From contig JAIWZP010000005.1 in NCBI GenBank assembly GCA_025201375.1, forward strand, positions 992,001 to 1,056,000: DNA of 64,000 nt, in the 5' to 3' direction. The notes under the pieces were generated by a model. That model ran no database searches, had not been told where the DNA came from, and saw only the letters and a program-made list of their open reading frames with translations. Every line of letters starts with the position of its first letter. The stretch's first letter is position 1. Source of the DNA: Gongronella butleri (lineage: Eukaryota; Mucoromycota; Mucoromycetes; Mucorales; Cunninghamellaceae). Made by a program: the position numbers and the translations under genes. Of this stretch, positions 45,830 to 57,831 are shown one piece after another.

Positions 45830-48182
45830 CTAGTGATCCGCATACGGCTTGATGAGGGTTGTGTGGTCAGGCTCGTGATGGTACTCGGTGGGCTTGACGG
45901 GCGCGAAGTATTGCGTACTGGGGCTGCTGACGAACGTGCTATTGTCGGTGGGCTTGATCGAGCCCATTTGAACGCTGTTGGGCGTGACCGTCGACGACAC
46001 GGTAGAGTTATCGGGGAATGATGACTGGTGCGTCTGCGCAGGGAACGCTGGTGGCTGCGGCTGCGTAGGAAACGCTGGCGGCTGCGGCTGTGCAGGGAAT
46101 TCGGACTGGCGACCCATTTCGTGGAACATCGCAGGCGCTTCAGGAATTTCGCGATTGCGGCGTTTGCGGATGCACACAAAGGCGGCGCCGATAATAGCAC
46201 CAAGCTATTTAAACGAAAAAAAATGCGTCAATTCATGTTTTGACGTGTCGAAAATGGTCAAAACTCACGCCAACCACCACACCGACGACGATGCCAGCAA
46301 TGGCGCCAGTGGTGATTCCGGTGCTGCCGGTGCTACCGCCGCCACCGTTCGAGTTTTGCAAGCTGTTTGTCACATCGGCATCCAAAAATGTCCACGACGT
46401 CGTGTTGAGGATATCGACCGAGTTCAACAAGTTCAGGTTGCCGTCGACGCCAAACAAAAAGTAAACCGTATCTTGGCCAACAGCAATTGCTGAAGGGGAA
46501 AAAATATAAAAGAGCGTTTTAGCGCTTGCGATGTTTTGCTGAGCGATGAAATCGTACCTGAGTGACCAAATCGAGGCTTGAGGTTGCTGATGTTGGGCAC
46601 CGACCACGCAAGGGTGTTGGTATCGAAGAGATACGCAATATCGGTGCTTGGCTTGCCGGCAAAATAGCCACCATACATTAATACTTGACCCTTACCAGGC
46701 ACTATTTTTATAAAAAGGTCAGTCAATTGCCTCCCAAAGTATCTTGTCAAGCGCCAGTGCTTACATAGGGTCAAGCTGTGCCAGTAGCGGCCCGCGGGGA
46801 ACTGGGCATTCGAGTTGATATTGAAGGTTTGGTTAAAATAACCATTCGCATCATCCAAAAACCAATAGGTGGAGAACGAGACGGCGTCTTGCGAGTCGTC
46901 GGTACCGGTGTAGCCCTGACCAAGGGTCGTGTTGTACTGCATGCCGCCAAAGAACCAAATCTAGGGTGAAATCGAGCGATCAGCAACGGCGTCTTGCTTT
47001 TGCGATATGCATTCGTCAATTTGGCTCGCGCGTTGATGCTTACTCTGTCATTTTCAGAGCGGACTGACTGCTGGCGGAAAGTTCGGGGCTTACTTGCGGG
47101 TTTATCAAGGCCGCCTGCCATGATCTGGCTCCAATCGCTCGTCTAAAAAAATGGAAATGAGCGCCTGGTTTAATCCGCGGGCCTGAATGTCGTTTACGTT
47201 GGCCGCAAAGATAGGGTAGACGCTCGTAATGGAGTCGTCAATGAGTTTGGGGTTGTCCAAGCTGATCAAAAGCAGAAATAGTAAGCGACACGTGTCGTTT
47301 TAAAAATGCAGACCCCGCACGAAAATGCACTTACCGCAAGCCGCCAGCAAGTTGGGGAGCATAAGTCCATGTGGACGAGCCATTATGCGTGAGAGTACAA
47401 GCGGTCGTGCCTTGTCTACGATGGATCAAAATCAAAAATAAGAGAGTTTTAGAAAATGGGGCTCGTAATTAGATGCGCTGCGGCCCACCAGGACGGTAGC
47501 CAATCGCCGACCACTTACAATTGGTTGAAAAGAGGGGTGACATTGAAGCTGGTCACTTTGTTGTCGAAGCTGACGTATGTGATGGGAATCGTGGAATGAT
47601 CATACGTGCCCCATGTGTTGGTCTGCGTGTCGTACCAGGTCGTGATGTTTTTCAGCGAGCTTTGCTGATAATTCGTACCACTGCCAGCACCGCCTGCAAA
47701 GGAAAAGAAGTTGATCAAAGGGGTGTCAGATGCATGTCTCCTTTTTTTTTTTTGTTTTTTTTGCGACAAAAAATCAAAAAATGCCTACTCATAACGATGA
47801 GACGGGTCTCATTGACCAAAACATGTGCAAATTCAGCGCGTGGCTCGACCACGTATGTAGATGGCTGGGCCATCAAGGTGATGCTGCTCGTGGCGGCGCT
47901 CGGGGAGATGGGCGACGACACATTTAGCAGCATGATGTCGTTGGACGGCTTAAAGTTGTGCCACACGTCTACTGAACTCGTTGTGCCGCCAAGGCAGAGG
48001 ATCGATTTCATGTGGGGGACGTACTCGCAGCCTGGAAAATGGAGAGATCATGATCAATTTCTGTATTTTTGGCGTTCTTGTGGAAAACGGTTTTTACCTT
48101 GCAAAAGACGAGGCGCAATCGTGTCCGCAAACACAGCCGGTGCAGCCAGCAGTGCCGCCCCTAGAATGAAGTTCTTCGTCAT
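45830..48182 (-). CDS. kelch-repeat membrane protein 2
   Basis: Ten exons in minus order are 48182-48098, 48031-47789, 47693-47519, 47415-47335, 47261-47198, 47142-47044, 46960-46765, 46701-46558, 46489-46269 and 46204-45830 (TAG), giving about 560 aa. A signal peptide (MTKNFILGAALLAAPAVFA) leads into kelch blades (LCLGGT, WFFGGMQ, LMYGGY, YFLFGVD; KPRFGHSG). A Gly/Ser/Thr stalk, one membrane helix at about 422-446 (GAIAGIVVGVVVGLGAI) and a basic anchor (IRKRRNRE) follow. The cytoplasmic tail of about 110 residues is Pro/Gln-rich with repeats of QPQPPAFP(A/T)Q and ends near TTLIKPYADH, a relative of the NHTLVKPF motif of proteins 3 and 5. The 99-nt exon 6 covers the protein segment that in genes 3-5 is cut into several micro-exons. 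Function is unknown; the surface receptor or adhesin topology is inferred. Confidence 0.85.
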
Positions 48183-49033
48183 GCCGTGAAAAAGGGGGAC
48201 AGTGGAGGTGAAAAGAAAAAAAAAAGGGAAGAGATGTAACCAAACACAATAAATGATCGCCTGGCCTTGTCAACCCAAAGGCACTCGTGTCACGCAATTC
48301 AATTACCCATTTTGGAAAGACGTGCAGGGAGTCAGCCACATTTTGGCATGCTTTGGTAAAATGGCAATGAAGGAGGCACGCGCCGGGGCTAACCCAGCTT
48401 AAGACATACAAAAAAGGAGAACTTCTTGTACGCAACCAGTTTCACCTGCAAGCGCGATTCGTGCATCGATCGTTCGTAAAAAATAACATCGCCTTGGCCT
48501 CAGCGCAAACAACCTGAAGTTTGTTTGCATTGGGCATTTGTTCATTTTCAATGGTTGCACGAAATTAAATTAAGATTCGGAGCTGTGCCACCGTGCCACC
48601 AAGCTGAGCGTCCCAAAATAGCAGTTCAGATCAAGCATTGGCGTGCGGCGCAGATCATTGCTGCGTGCATGGACGTCAGAAAAGCAGCAAACGCCGTCAG
48701 TAAGGCCATTTTTCACATTTTACTTGCAGTGAAGTTATGAGGATGGAGACACTGTTAATTGCGACCAAAGAATTTGCTTGCAATGAGCCCTCTTGCGTCA
48801 TTTGTTCAGGGAGAACGTCGAGAACGCCGCGTATTTGCCAAACTTGGTTGACGCTGGTACTGGCGCAGCAGATTCTCTTGTGATCACACGCTCACCGCGC
48901 GTCTGGACAATGCTGGACAACGACATCTCCGTTAAAAACAAGGCTGGTGATACATTATTAGTTTAATCGCTGAAAAAGAGAAAAGAAGCACAAAAATAGC
49001 TGAAATGAAGCATGTGACGCTTGCAGTGTGTGC
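48183..49033. other. spacer between kelch genes 2 and 3
   Basis: No gene is seen. The stretch holds the promoter of gene 2 and the 3' flank of gene 3. Confidence 0.45.
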
Positions 49034-51011
49034 TCAATTCGCAGAGAATGGCTTGACCAGCGTATGATTCGGGCTGGACGGCCATGAATTCTGGGTCATT
49101 GTTTGACCCTGAGTCCACTGAGGTGATTGAGGTTGAGGTGGCATCATGTTCGACGACTCATGATAGCCCGACGTCATGTCTTGGTTGAAAAACTCGGGCG
49201 GCGCTGGCACAGCGTCGCGCTGCTTGCGCTTCTTCAATGCAAAGAAGACAGCAGCACCAACAATGGCACCCACCTGTCAACAAGGAAAAAAAAAAACAAA
49301 AGAAAAAATAAGCAACCCTTGCATATGAGGGCCGCGTTCATGTGCGTGCATGACGCGTCGAATTGCATTTTGGCACTCACGCCAACAACTACACCGACGA
49401 CAATGCCGCCAATGGCACCCCCCGAAAGGCCATTTGAGGCAGGCGTGCCGGTCGAGCTGTTTTCTTGGCCATTATTCACGCTGGTCGTCACGCTGCTGTC
49501 AAGCCACATCATCGACGTCGTGTTAAGAATGAGAGTGTCATTCAGCAGCGTGCCAATATCACTCGCGCCAAACATAATGTACAAAAGCTCATTGTTCACC
49601 AAAATGGCTAAAAAAAAATTAAAAACGCGCTTTCTTGATCCAATTTCATGCTTACCAGAGTGACCGAAGCGAGGACCACCGCATTTGGCGCCTGGCTTGC
49701 TACAGCTGTTGTCGTTCACCTGGGGGAATTGCACTTGGGACCAGAGAAGCGTGTTTGTGTCCAAAATATAGGCATAATCCCTGACAGCCACACCCTGGAA
49801 GGCGCCGCCGTACATAAACACCTTGTGCCCGGGAAGCTCCGTGGCGGTGTGCCAGTATCGGACGGTGGGCGACGACGGCTTGTTGCCGAAAGCGTTGGCC
49901 ATGCTTGTATTGAAGTAGCCTGTGGCCAAATCTTCGAAAAAGATATAATTCATGGGAACAGCCAGGCTCGTGTTGTCAACACCATTATAAAAGGCATCGG
50001 TGGTGAAATTCCACTGCATGCCGCCCAAATAGATGATCTTGTCGTCCACTAGAGCACAATTGAGCATGAGAATCCACTTAAACGCGAAATGAGAATAGCG
50101 AGCCTTCAATTACCTGTACGGACGCTAACCTGGTAATCAATTGTATACAAAAAACGTGTGTTAGTCTACTCTTCAATTCCATGGATCGTGGAACTACCTC
50201 TCGGAAGGTGCCTAGATGCAAAAAAAAAAAAAAAAAAAAATGCGTAAGACACTGGTCGCGCTTTCATTAGCAGTCAGCCTACGTCCAAAAGTTGCACGAG
50301 GAGAGTTGACACCTGAGATGGAAAAAAAAAAAAAAGCAATCACATTGTCAGTGAGTGGGGTTGCAGGCAAATGACACGAAAAAATTACCAATAATGTTGA
50401 TTTGATTCCAATCCGAGGTCTACATGGCAAAAAAAAAAAAAAACAAATTAGTTTCATTGCCTCTATGTCGCTAAAAAAAATTCTTGCATTGGGAATAATG
50501 CCAACGTAGTCACTGATTTGGAAGTCTCCAATGAGTGTCGGGTTGTCCAGCCTGAGTAAACGCAAAAGTTGTGAGCAAAAATAAAATAGGCTTGTCGCGC
50601 GACGCGCTGGACATTGAATTCAAAATACCTCAACCCGCCATTCACCAAGATGGGGTACGTCGTCGTTTGCGTGTTGTTCTTCAGCCGCGTGCAGGCGCCA
50701 ACACCTTGCCTGAAAACAAATAGCGCGTTAAAATGCAGTATCAAAGGGTGCTGGTGGTTTTTCTGCTTACATCTGTGTCTGCACCGGGGTAATGTTGAAG
50801 GGTATGAAGCCTTGAGCACCGTCGTAGCCGATTGGGATGTTTGACTGGTCGTAGCGGCCAAATGTGTTGGTTTCCGTATCATACCAGACGGTAACATTGA
50901 CCAACCCTGCGTGCGTATAGCTTTTTTTACAAAAACAACCATGAGAAACTAAACACAAGGTGAATGCGATCCATTTACCTTGTCGTCGGACCCGCGCCGG
51001 CTTCAATTGAG

Positions 51012-51045
<34 letters not shown>

Positions 51046-51607
51046 AATGAGTCTCAATGTAGCATTGCCACACAAGAGCTGCTCAAATTTACAGATAATC
51101 ACGATTCTCGAGTCGTTCACTGCACTGTTGAAGAAAAAGAAAGGAAGCACGCGTGGTGCGAAAAAGGAAGGTGTCAGTGGAATCCCGAACGACGCCCTGT
51201 TAAGAAAATTCCTTGCGTCATTCCAAATTCGGCTCTCGCCTCCAGGGCAAAATCAGGCACCGATGGCATGGGCGTCCATCCTGTGGCCGCGTCGCTTGGG
51301 CTCAATGGTGTCGACACGTTCAATTGAAAGAAATCGGCTGTGGGACTGAAATGATTCCACACGTCCGTACCAGCAGTCGTGCCGCCGTGGCAAATGATGC
51401 GCTGCTGACGATTCATCAAAACGCATTCTGTAAAAAAAAAAAAAAAAAAAAGAGCAATTGAGGATGTTAATGGTGCATTTCAATGAATGAGGGTGGCGTC
51501 CGCGCTTTTTTTTTTTTACGTTGCAAAATTCGTGGCAACATGGCATCACCGAGCACGCCGCTCACCATGGACCATGTCGATAGGGCTGCAAGCAACTTGA
51601 AGTGCAT
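49034..51607 (-). CDS. kelch-repeat membrane protein 3
   Basis: Fourteen exons in minus order are 51607-51520, 51427-51194, 51119-51093, 51000-50979, 50920-50771, 50709-50629, 50551-50488, 50419-50389, 50312-50283, 50211-50198, 50129-50114, 50048-49656, 49607-49381 and 49273-49034 (TGA), giving about 538 aa. A signal peptide (MHFKLLAALSTWSMVSGVLG) precedes kelch blades (IICHGGTT, IIYLGGMQW, VFMYGGAF, GPRFGHSG, LYIMFG). A Ser/Thr stalk, a Gly/Val-rich membrane helix at about 445-470, a basic anchor (ALKKRKQRD) and a tail ending SPNHTLVKPFSAN follow. Exons of 27, 22, 14 and 16 nt are supported by phase and by the same structure in genes 4 and 5. The intron after exon 7 starts with GC (AAT|GCAAGA). 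The intron after exon 2 has a poor donor (GGGC|GTCGTT). Role unknown; surface placement inferred. Confidence 0.85.
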
Positions 51608-52186
51608 TGCTATCAATTGAGAAGAAAATAAAAGTACACGGAGAAGAAGAAGAAGGAAAGGAACAAGAGGAAGACTTTCTTTTTTTTTTTAGGTAAGTGG
51701 CACTCACAGCCCAGTCTGGCCAGCCACAAAAACCTCCCTGGTGTCACAAGTGGCAAACCTTATTGTTTGCAATCTCGCGGACCTGGCCATTTTCGTCCGC
51801 AGTCCTCACGCCCATCTCCGAAAAGCGCGTGGCGGAGACTGGCTGGACTTGGCACTGCCCTTATGGGAGTGTGAGACTGCAGTCGTACATGAATAAAGAT
51901 CCTCTGATTCTTGCCTTGACCGCGAATCGCGTATTTTGAATGCGCAAAAATATCGGGATTGGACTTTTTCATCGATTTATACGTTAATCGATTTAGTTTT
52001 GCCTGGAACTAAACTTCTTGAAACAACTGAATTCAAATCTTCGCATTCGAATGGGCCCAGCCATGACACTCTGAGGACACTGGATGGCGAGCCATCACAA
52101 AATCTTCAAGGGAAGTCTGTCGGCCACTTGAAGGTGCATTTATTTCGCAAAGGCTTGACAAGCCTGTGGTTTGTACTGAAGGCCCC
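51608..52186. other. spacer between kelch genes 3 and 4
   Basis: No gene is seen. It resembles the spacer at 54724-55255 (for example CTCGCGGACCTGG and TGGATGGCGAGC) as part of the tandem duplication. Near 52141-52186 lies a degraded copy of the tail-coding end seen in genes 3 and 5. Confidence 0.6.
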
Positions 52187-54723
52187 TTAATTCTCTGTTA
52201 TCCTTTGGCTTGGATTCCATTGAGGCTTTTGGGTCAACACCATATCTTGATTGTCCGTTGCTTGGTTTGGATTCCATTGGGGCTTCTGGGACGGCATCTT
52301 GCCCGACGTTAGATCTATATCGTAAAAAGCGGGCGGCGCTGGCACAGCGTCACGCTGCTTGCGCTTCTTCAACGCAAAGAAGACAGCAGCACCAATAATG
52401 ACGCCCACCTGTCAGCAAATAATAAGTAATAAGCATACCTTGCATTTGCGTCACAAGAACGCGTGGAACGCATTCATGCGCGCGCATGACGCGCCGAATT
52501 GCATTTTGATACTCACGCCAACAACCACACCGACGGCGATGCCCGCAATGGCGCCTCCAGAAAGACCATTCGAGGCAGGCGTGCTGATCGGGCTGATTTC
52601 TTCGCCATTGTTCACGCTGGTCGTGACGCTGCTGTCAAGCCACATCATCGACGTCGTGTTTAGAATGAGAGTGTCATTCAGCAGAGTTTTGACTTCACTC
52701 GCGCCAAACATAATGTACAAAAGCTCATTGTTCACCAGAATGGCTAATAGAAAAAAAAATTAAAAACGCACTTTCTTGATCCAATTTCATGCTTACCAGA
52801 GTGACCGAAGCGAGGACCACCGCATTTGGCGCCTGGCTTGCTACAGCTGTTGTCGTTCACCTGGGGGAATTGCACTTGGGACCAGAGAAGCGTGTTTGTG
52901 TCCAAAATATAGGCGTAATCCCTGACAGCCACACCCTGGAAGGCGCCGCCGTACATAAACACCTTGTGTCCAGGAAGCTCCGTGGCGGTGTGCCAGTATC
53001 GGGCGGTGGGCGACGACGGCTTGTTGCCGAAAACATTGACACTGCTCGTATTAAAGTAGCCTGTGGCCAAATCCTGGTAAAAGATATAATTCATGGGAAT
53101 AGCCTGGGTTGGTTTGTCAACGCCAATATAAAAGTAATCCGTGGTTAAATTCCACTGCATGCCGCCCAAATAGATGATTTTGTCATCCACTAAAGTACAA
53201 TTGGGCATGAGAATCCATTTAAACGCGAAATGAGAATAGCGAGCCTTCAATTACCTGTACGGACGCTAACCTGGTAATCAATTGTGCACAAAAAACGTGC
53301 CTTAGTCTTCTCTTCAATTCTATGGAACGTGAAATTACCTGTCGAAAGGTGCCTAGATGCAAAAAAAAAAAAAAAAAAGTGTGTCTGTAGTCGCGTTTTC
53401 ATTAGCAGGCAGCTTACGTAAAAAAGATGCGCGAGGAGAGTTGACACCTGAGTTGAAAAAAAAAAGCAATCATATTGTCAGTGAGTGGGGCTACAGTACG
53501 AGGCAAAATGACACGAAAAAAATACCAATAATATTGATTTGATTCCAGTCCGAGGTCTACATGGAAAAAAATTAGTTTCATTGCCTCTATGTCGCTAAAA
53601 AAAAATACTTGCATTGGGAACAATGCCAACGTAGTCGCTGATTTGGTAGTCTCCAAAGAGTCCCGATTCGTTTAGACTGAGTAAATGTAAAAGTTGTGAG
53701 CAAAAATGAGGTAGGCTTGTCGCGCGATGCGCTGGACATTGAATTCAAAATACCTCAACCCGCCATTCACCAAGATGGGGTACGTCGTCGTTTGCGTGTT
53801 GTTCTCGAGACGCGTGCAGGCGCCGACACCTTGCCTGAAAACAAATAGCGCGTCAAAATGCAGTATCAAAGGGTGCTGGTGGTTTTTCTGCCTACATCTG
53901 TGTCTGCACCGGGGTAATGTTGAAGGGTATGAAGCCTTGAGCATCATCATAGCCGATTGGGATGTTTGACTGGTTGTAGCGACCAAATGTGTTGGTTTCC
54001 GTGTCATACCAGACGGTAACATTGACCAACCCGGAGTAGGTATAGCTTTTTTACAAACGCATCCGTGATGAGAAACTAAACACAAGGTGAATGCGATTCA
54101 TTTACATTGTCGTCGGACCCGCGCCGGCTTCAATTGAGAGCAAAAAAAGAAAAGAAGAAAAGAAATGAGTCTCAATGAAGCATTGCTACACAAGAGCTGC
54201 TCAAATTTACAGATAATCACGATTCTCGAATCGTTCACTACACTGTTTAAGAAAAAAAAAAAAAAAAGGATACACGCATGGTGCGAAAAAGGAAGGCGTC
54301 AGTGGAATCCCGAATAACGCCCCGTTTTCAAAATTCCTTGCGTCATCCCAAATTCGGCTCTCGCCTCCAGGGCAAAATCAGGCACCGATGGCATGGGCGT
54401 CCATCCTGTGGCCGCGTCGCTTGGGCTCAATGGTGTCGACACGTTCAATTGAAAGAAATCAGCCGTGGGACTGAAATGATTCCACACGTCCGTGCTATCG
54501 GTCGTGCCGCCGTGGCAAATGATGCGCTGCTGTCTGTGCATCAAGACGCATTCTGTAAAAAAAGAGCAATTGAGGATGTCAATGGTGCATTTCAATGAAT
54601 AACGAGGGTGGCGTCCGCCCTTTTTTTTTTTTTACGTTGCAAAATTCGTGGCAACATGGCATCGCCGAGCACGCCGTTCATCATCGACCATGTCGATAGG
54701 GCTGCAAACAACTTGAAGTGCAT
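52187..54723 (-). CDS. kelch-repeat membrane protein 4 (altered tail)
   Basis: Fourteen exons in minus order are 54723-54636, 54552-54319, 54237-54211, 54127-54106, 54045-53896, 53834-53754, 53676-53613, 53556-53526, 53447-53418, 53352-53339, 53270-53255, 53189-52797, 52743-52517 and 52408-52187 (TAA), giving about 532 aa. The first 13 exons match gene 3 in length one for one. Signal peptide, kelch blades, stalk, membrane helix and the KKRKQRDAVPAPPAFYD anchor are kept. The tail carries a duplicated QKPQWNP(N/S)Q segment and ends ITEN, without the NHTLVKPF motif; sequence for that motif remains just past the stop in another frame. The GC-donor intron is present (AAT|GCAAGT). One residue pair differs in the loop after SGAGPTT. 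Function as for protein 3, unknown. Confidence 0.85.
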
Positions 54724-55255
54724 TGCTATCAATTGATAAAAGTACACGGAGAAGAAGAAGAAAAGGCACAAGAGGAGGACATCTTCCTTTTTTTTTTAAG
54801 GCAAGTGGCACTCACGGTCCAGTCTGGTCAGCCACAAAAACCTCATTTGTAGGCTATTTTGGATCCCGATGTCACACGTGGCAAACATTGTTGCCTGAAA
54901 TCTCGCGGACCTGGTCATTTTCGTTCCGCAGCCCTCACGCCCATCTACTGGCTGGACATTGCACGGCCCTTGTATAACTTTTAGACTGCTGTCACGAATG
55001 AATCTAGTCCCACTGGCTCTTGTCTTGAGCGCTTGCTATTTTGAACGCGCAAAAATATCAGGGTTGGACTTATTCATCAATTTATACATTTGTCGATATA
55101 CTGTAGTATTGCCTGGAAATAAACAATCTGCTCCTTGGAACAGCTGAATTCAAGTCTTCGCCTTCGAATAGGCCCATCCATGACATTCTGATGCCACTGG
55201 ATGGCGAGCAACCACGAAATATTTCAGAGGATTCGTCGGTCATTTGAAGGTGCGC
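54724..55255. other. spacer between kelch genes 4 and 5
   Basis: No gene is seen. It is similar to the spacer upstream of gene 3, with shared words around TCTCGCGGACCTGG. A single ATACTGTAGTAT palindrome lies near 55097. Confidence 0.55.
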
Positions 55256-55497
55256 TTATTTCGCAGAGAAGGGCTTGACAAGTGTGTGATTTGGACTGGA
55301 GGTCCCTGAATTTGATGTCACATCTTGGTCGTCCATTGCATGGCTTGGATTCCATTGGGGCTTCTGGAACGGCATCTTTCCCGACGTTAGATCTTGGTCA
55401 TAAAAAGCGGGCGGCGCTGGCACAGCGTCGCGCTGCTTGCGCTTCTTCAACGCAAAGAAGACAGCAGCACCAATAATGGCGCCCACCTATCAGCAAA

Positions 55498-55535
<38 letters not shown>

Positions 55536-57238
55536 GTATCCCTTGCATTTGAGGCACGACTACGGGTGGACCGCGTTCATGTGTGTGCATGACGCGCCGA
55601 ATTGCATTTTCACACTCACGCCAACAACCACACCAACGACGATACCCCCAATGGCGCCTCCCGAAAGGCCACCAGAGGCAGGCGAGCTGGACGAGCTGTT
55701 TTCCTGGACATTGTTCACACTGGTCGTCTCGCCGCTGTCAAGCCACATCATCGACGTCGTGTTTAGAATGAGAGTGTCGCCCATCAAGTTGTTAGCGGAA
55801 TTGGCGCCAAACATAATGTACAAAAGCTCATTGTTCACCAGAATAGCTTAAAAAACATTAAAACGTGCCCAATTGATCCAATTTCAACCTTACCAGAATG
55901 ACCATAGCGTGGACCGCCGCATTTAACGCCTGGGTTGTTGCAAGCACCGTCGACAACCTGAGGGAATTGTATTTCAGACCAGACAAGCTTGTTTGCGTCC
56001 AAAATAAAGGCGTAATCTTCAACAGCCCTGCCTTTGAAGGCACCGCCATACACGATCACTTTGTGCCCGGGAATCTCAGTGGCGGTATGCCAGTATCGAA
56101 CGCTAGGTGCTTTTCTTTGTTGCATTCCGTTGATGTAGCTTATATTAAAGTAGTTTGTAACCAAATCTTCAAAAAAGGGGTTGTCCATACTAACAGCCAA
56201 GGTTGGGTCATCAACACCATTGTAAGAGGGTTCATGGTAGGTGAGATTCCATCCCAAGCCGCCCAAATAGAAGATCCTGTCGTTCGCTAGAGCACAATTG
56301 GGAATGAGAATCCATTTAAAAGCGAAATAGAAGTACGGGCCTTCAATTACCTGTACGGACGCTAACCTGGTTATCAATAGAGCACGAACGACGTTTCTTA
56401 GTCTTCTCTTTATCTCTATGTCTTGTATAATTACCTCTCTGAAAGTGCCTAGATAAAAAAGCAGAAGAAGGAAAGGGCGTCAGGAGCTAGCCATGAGATG
56501 AGATCAATGGTCCACAGCTTACGCAGAAAATCGGCACGAGGAGAGCAGACACCTTGGTTGAAAAAATCAATCATATTGTCAGAAATATAGCTTCAAGGAA
56601 AAAATAAAAATTACCAAAAATGCTGATATCACTCCAATCCGAGGTCTAAATGGCATGAAGTTAGCATCAATGTCTATATGTCGCTAAAAGAAGAACTTGC
56701 ATTGGGAATGATGCCAACGTAGTCACTGATTTGACGATTTCCAAAGAGTGTCAGGTTGTCCAGTCTGAGAAAACGCAAAAATTGTGGATGAAAACAAGGA
56801 AGGCATGTCGTGCGACGCGCCGGACATTGAATTCAGTACCTCAGCCCTCCATTCACTACGATGGGATGGCTCACTGTTTGCGAGTTGTTCCACAATCGCG
56901 TGGATGCACCAACACCTTGCCTGAAAAAAATAAAATGCGTTAAAATTCAATGGCAAAAATCATTTTGCGCTCTTTCTGCGTACATTTGAGTCTGCACCGA
57001 CGTAATGTTGAAAGGAATAAAGCCTTCACCTCCATCAAAACCAATTGGGATGGAAGACTGGTCATACCGGCCAAATGTGTTGCTTTCTGTGTCGTACCAG
57101 ACAGTGACATTGACCAACCCAGAGTGCGTGTAGCTTTTTTTATGAAAACAAATGCACAGTAAGCAAAAAAAAAAAAAAAAAAAATCGCGCTTCTATTTAT
57201 CTTACCTTGTTGTCGGACCCGCACCGGCTTCAATTGAG

Positions 57239-57269
<31 letters not shown>

Positions 57270-57831
57270 CAAAAAGAAATGAGCCTTGCATGATGCATAG
57301 CTACACAAGAGCTACTCAAATTTACAGATAATTACGATTCTCGAATCGTTCACTGCACTACAGTATTGCAGAAAAAAAAGGGGGCACGCGAGGTGCAAAA
57401 GGAAGGCGTCAGTGATATTCCAAACGACGCTCCGTTCTCGAAATTTCTTGCGTCATTCCAAATTCGGCTCTCGCCTCCAAAGCAAAGTCAGGCACCGATG
57501 GCATAGGCGTCCATCCTGTGCCCGCGTCGCTCGGGCTCAATGGTGTCGACACGTTCAATTGAAAGAAATCAGCCGTGGGATTGAAATGATTCCACACGTC
57601 CGTGCCGGCGGTCGTGCCGCCGTGGCAAATGATGCGCTGCTGACGATTCATCAAGACGCACTCTGCAGAGAGCAATTGAGAGTGTTAGTGGTGCACTTTC
57701 AATGAACAATGAGGGCGGCGTGCGCGCTTTTTTTTTTTTTTACGTTGCAACATTCGTGGCGACATGGCATCACCGAGCACGCCACTCACCATCGACCATG
57801 TCGAGAGGAATGTAAGCAACTTGTAATGCAT
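55256..57831 (-). CDS. kelch-repeat membrane protein 5
   Basis: Fourteen exons in minus order are 57831-57744, 57662-57429, 57352-57326, 57227-57206, 57133-56984, 56920-56840, 56764-56701, 56645-56615, 56552-56523, 56448-56435, 56366-56351, 56286-55894, 55846-55620 and 55486-55256 (TAA), giving about 535 aa. Exon lengths 1-13 are identical to genes 3 and 4. It has a signal peptide (MHYKLLTFLSTWSMVSGVLG), kelch blades (IICHGGTT, IFYLGGLGW, VIVYGGAF, GPRYGHSG), a Ser-rich stalk, a membrane helix and the KKRKQRD anchor. The tail ends SPNHTLVKPFSAK, as in protein 3. The blade segment around the 393-nt exon is the most diverged of the three, which may mark a ligand surface. The GC-donor intron is kept (AAT|GCAAGT). 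An (AAT)n tract sits in the last intron. Confidence 0.85.
55499..55535. repeat. (AAT)n microsatellite in the last intron of kelch gene 5
   Basis: About 12 AAT units in a row; absent from the same intron of genes 3 and 4. Confidence 0.9.

Noticed and set aside
51093..51194. Non-canonical GC donor (GG|GCGTCG) for the second intron of kelch genes 3-5
   Set aside because: A GT-AG solution one base away, with a different acceptor, keeps frame in all three genes and gives a better match to the kelch strand.
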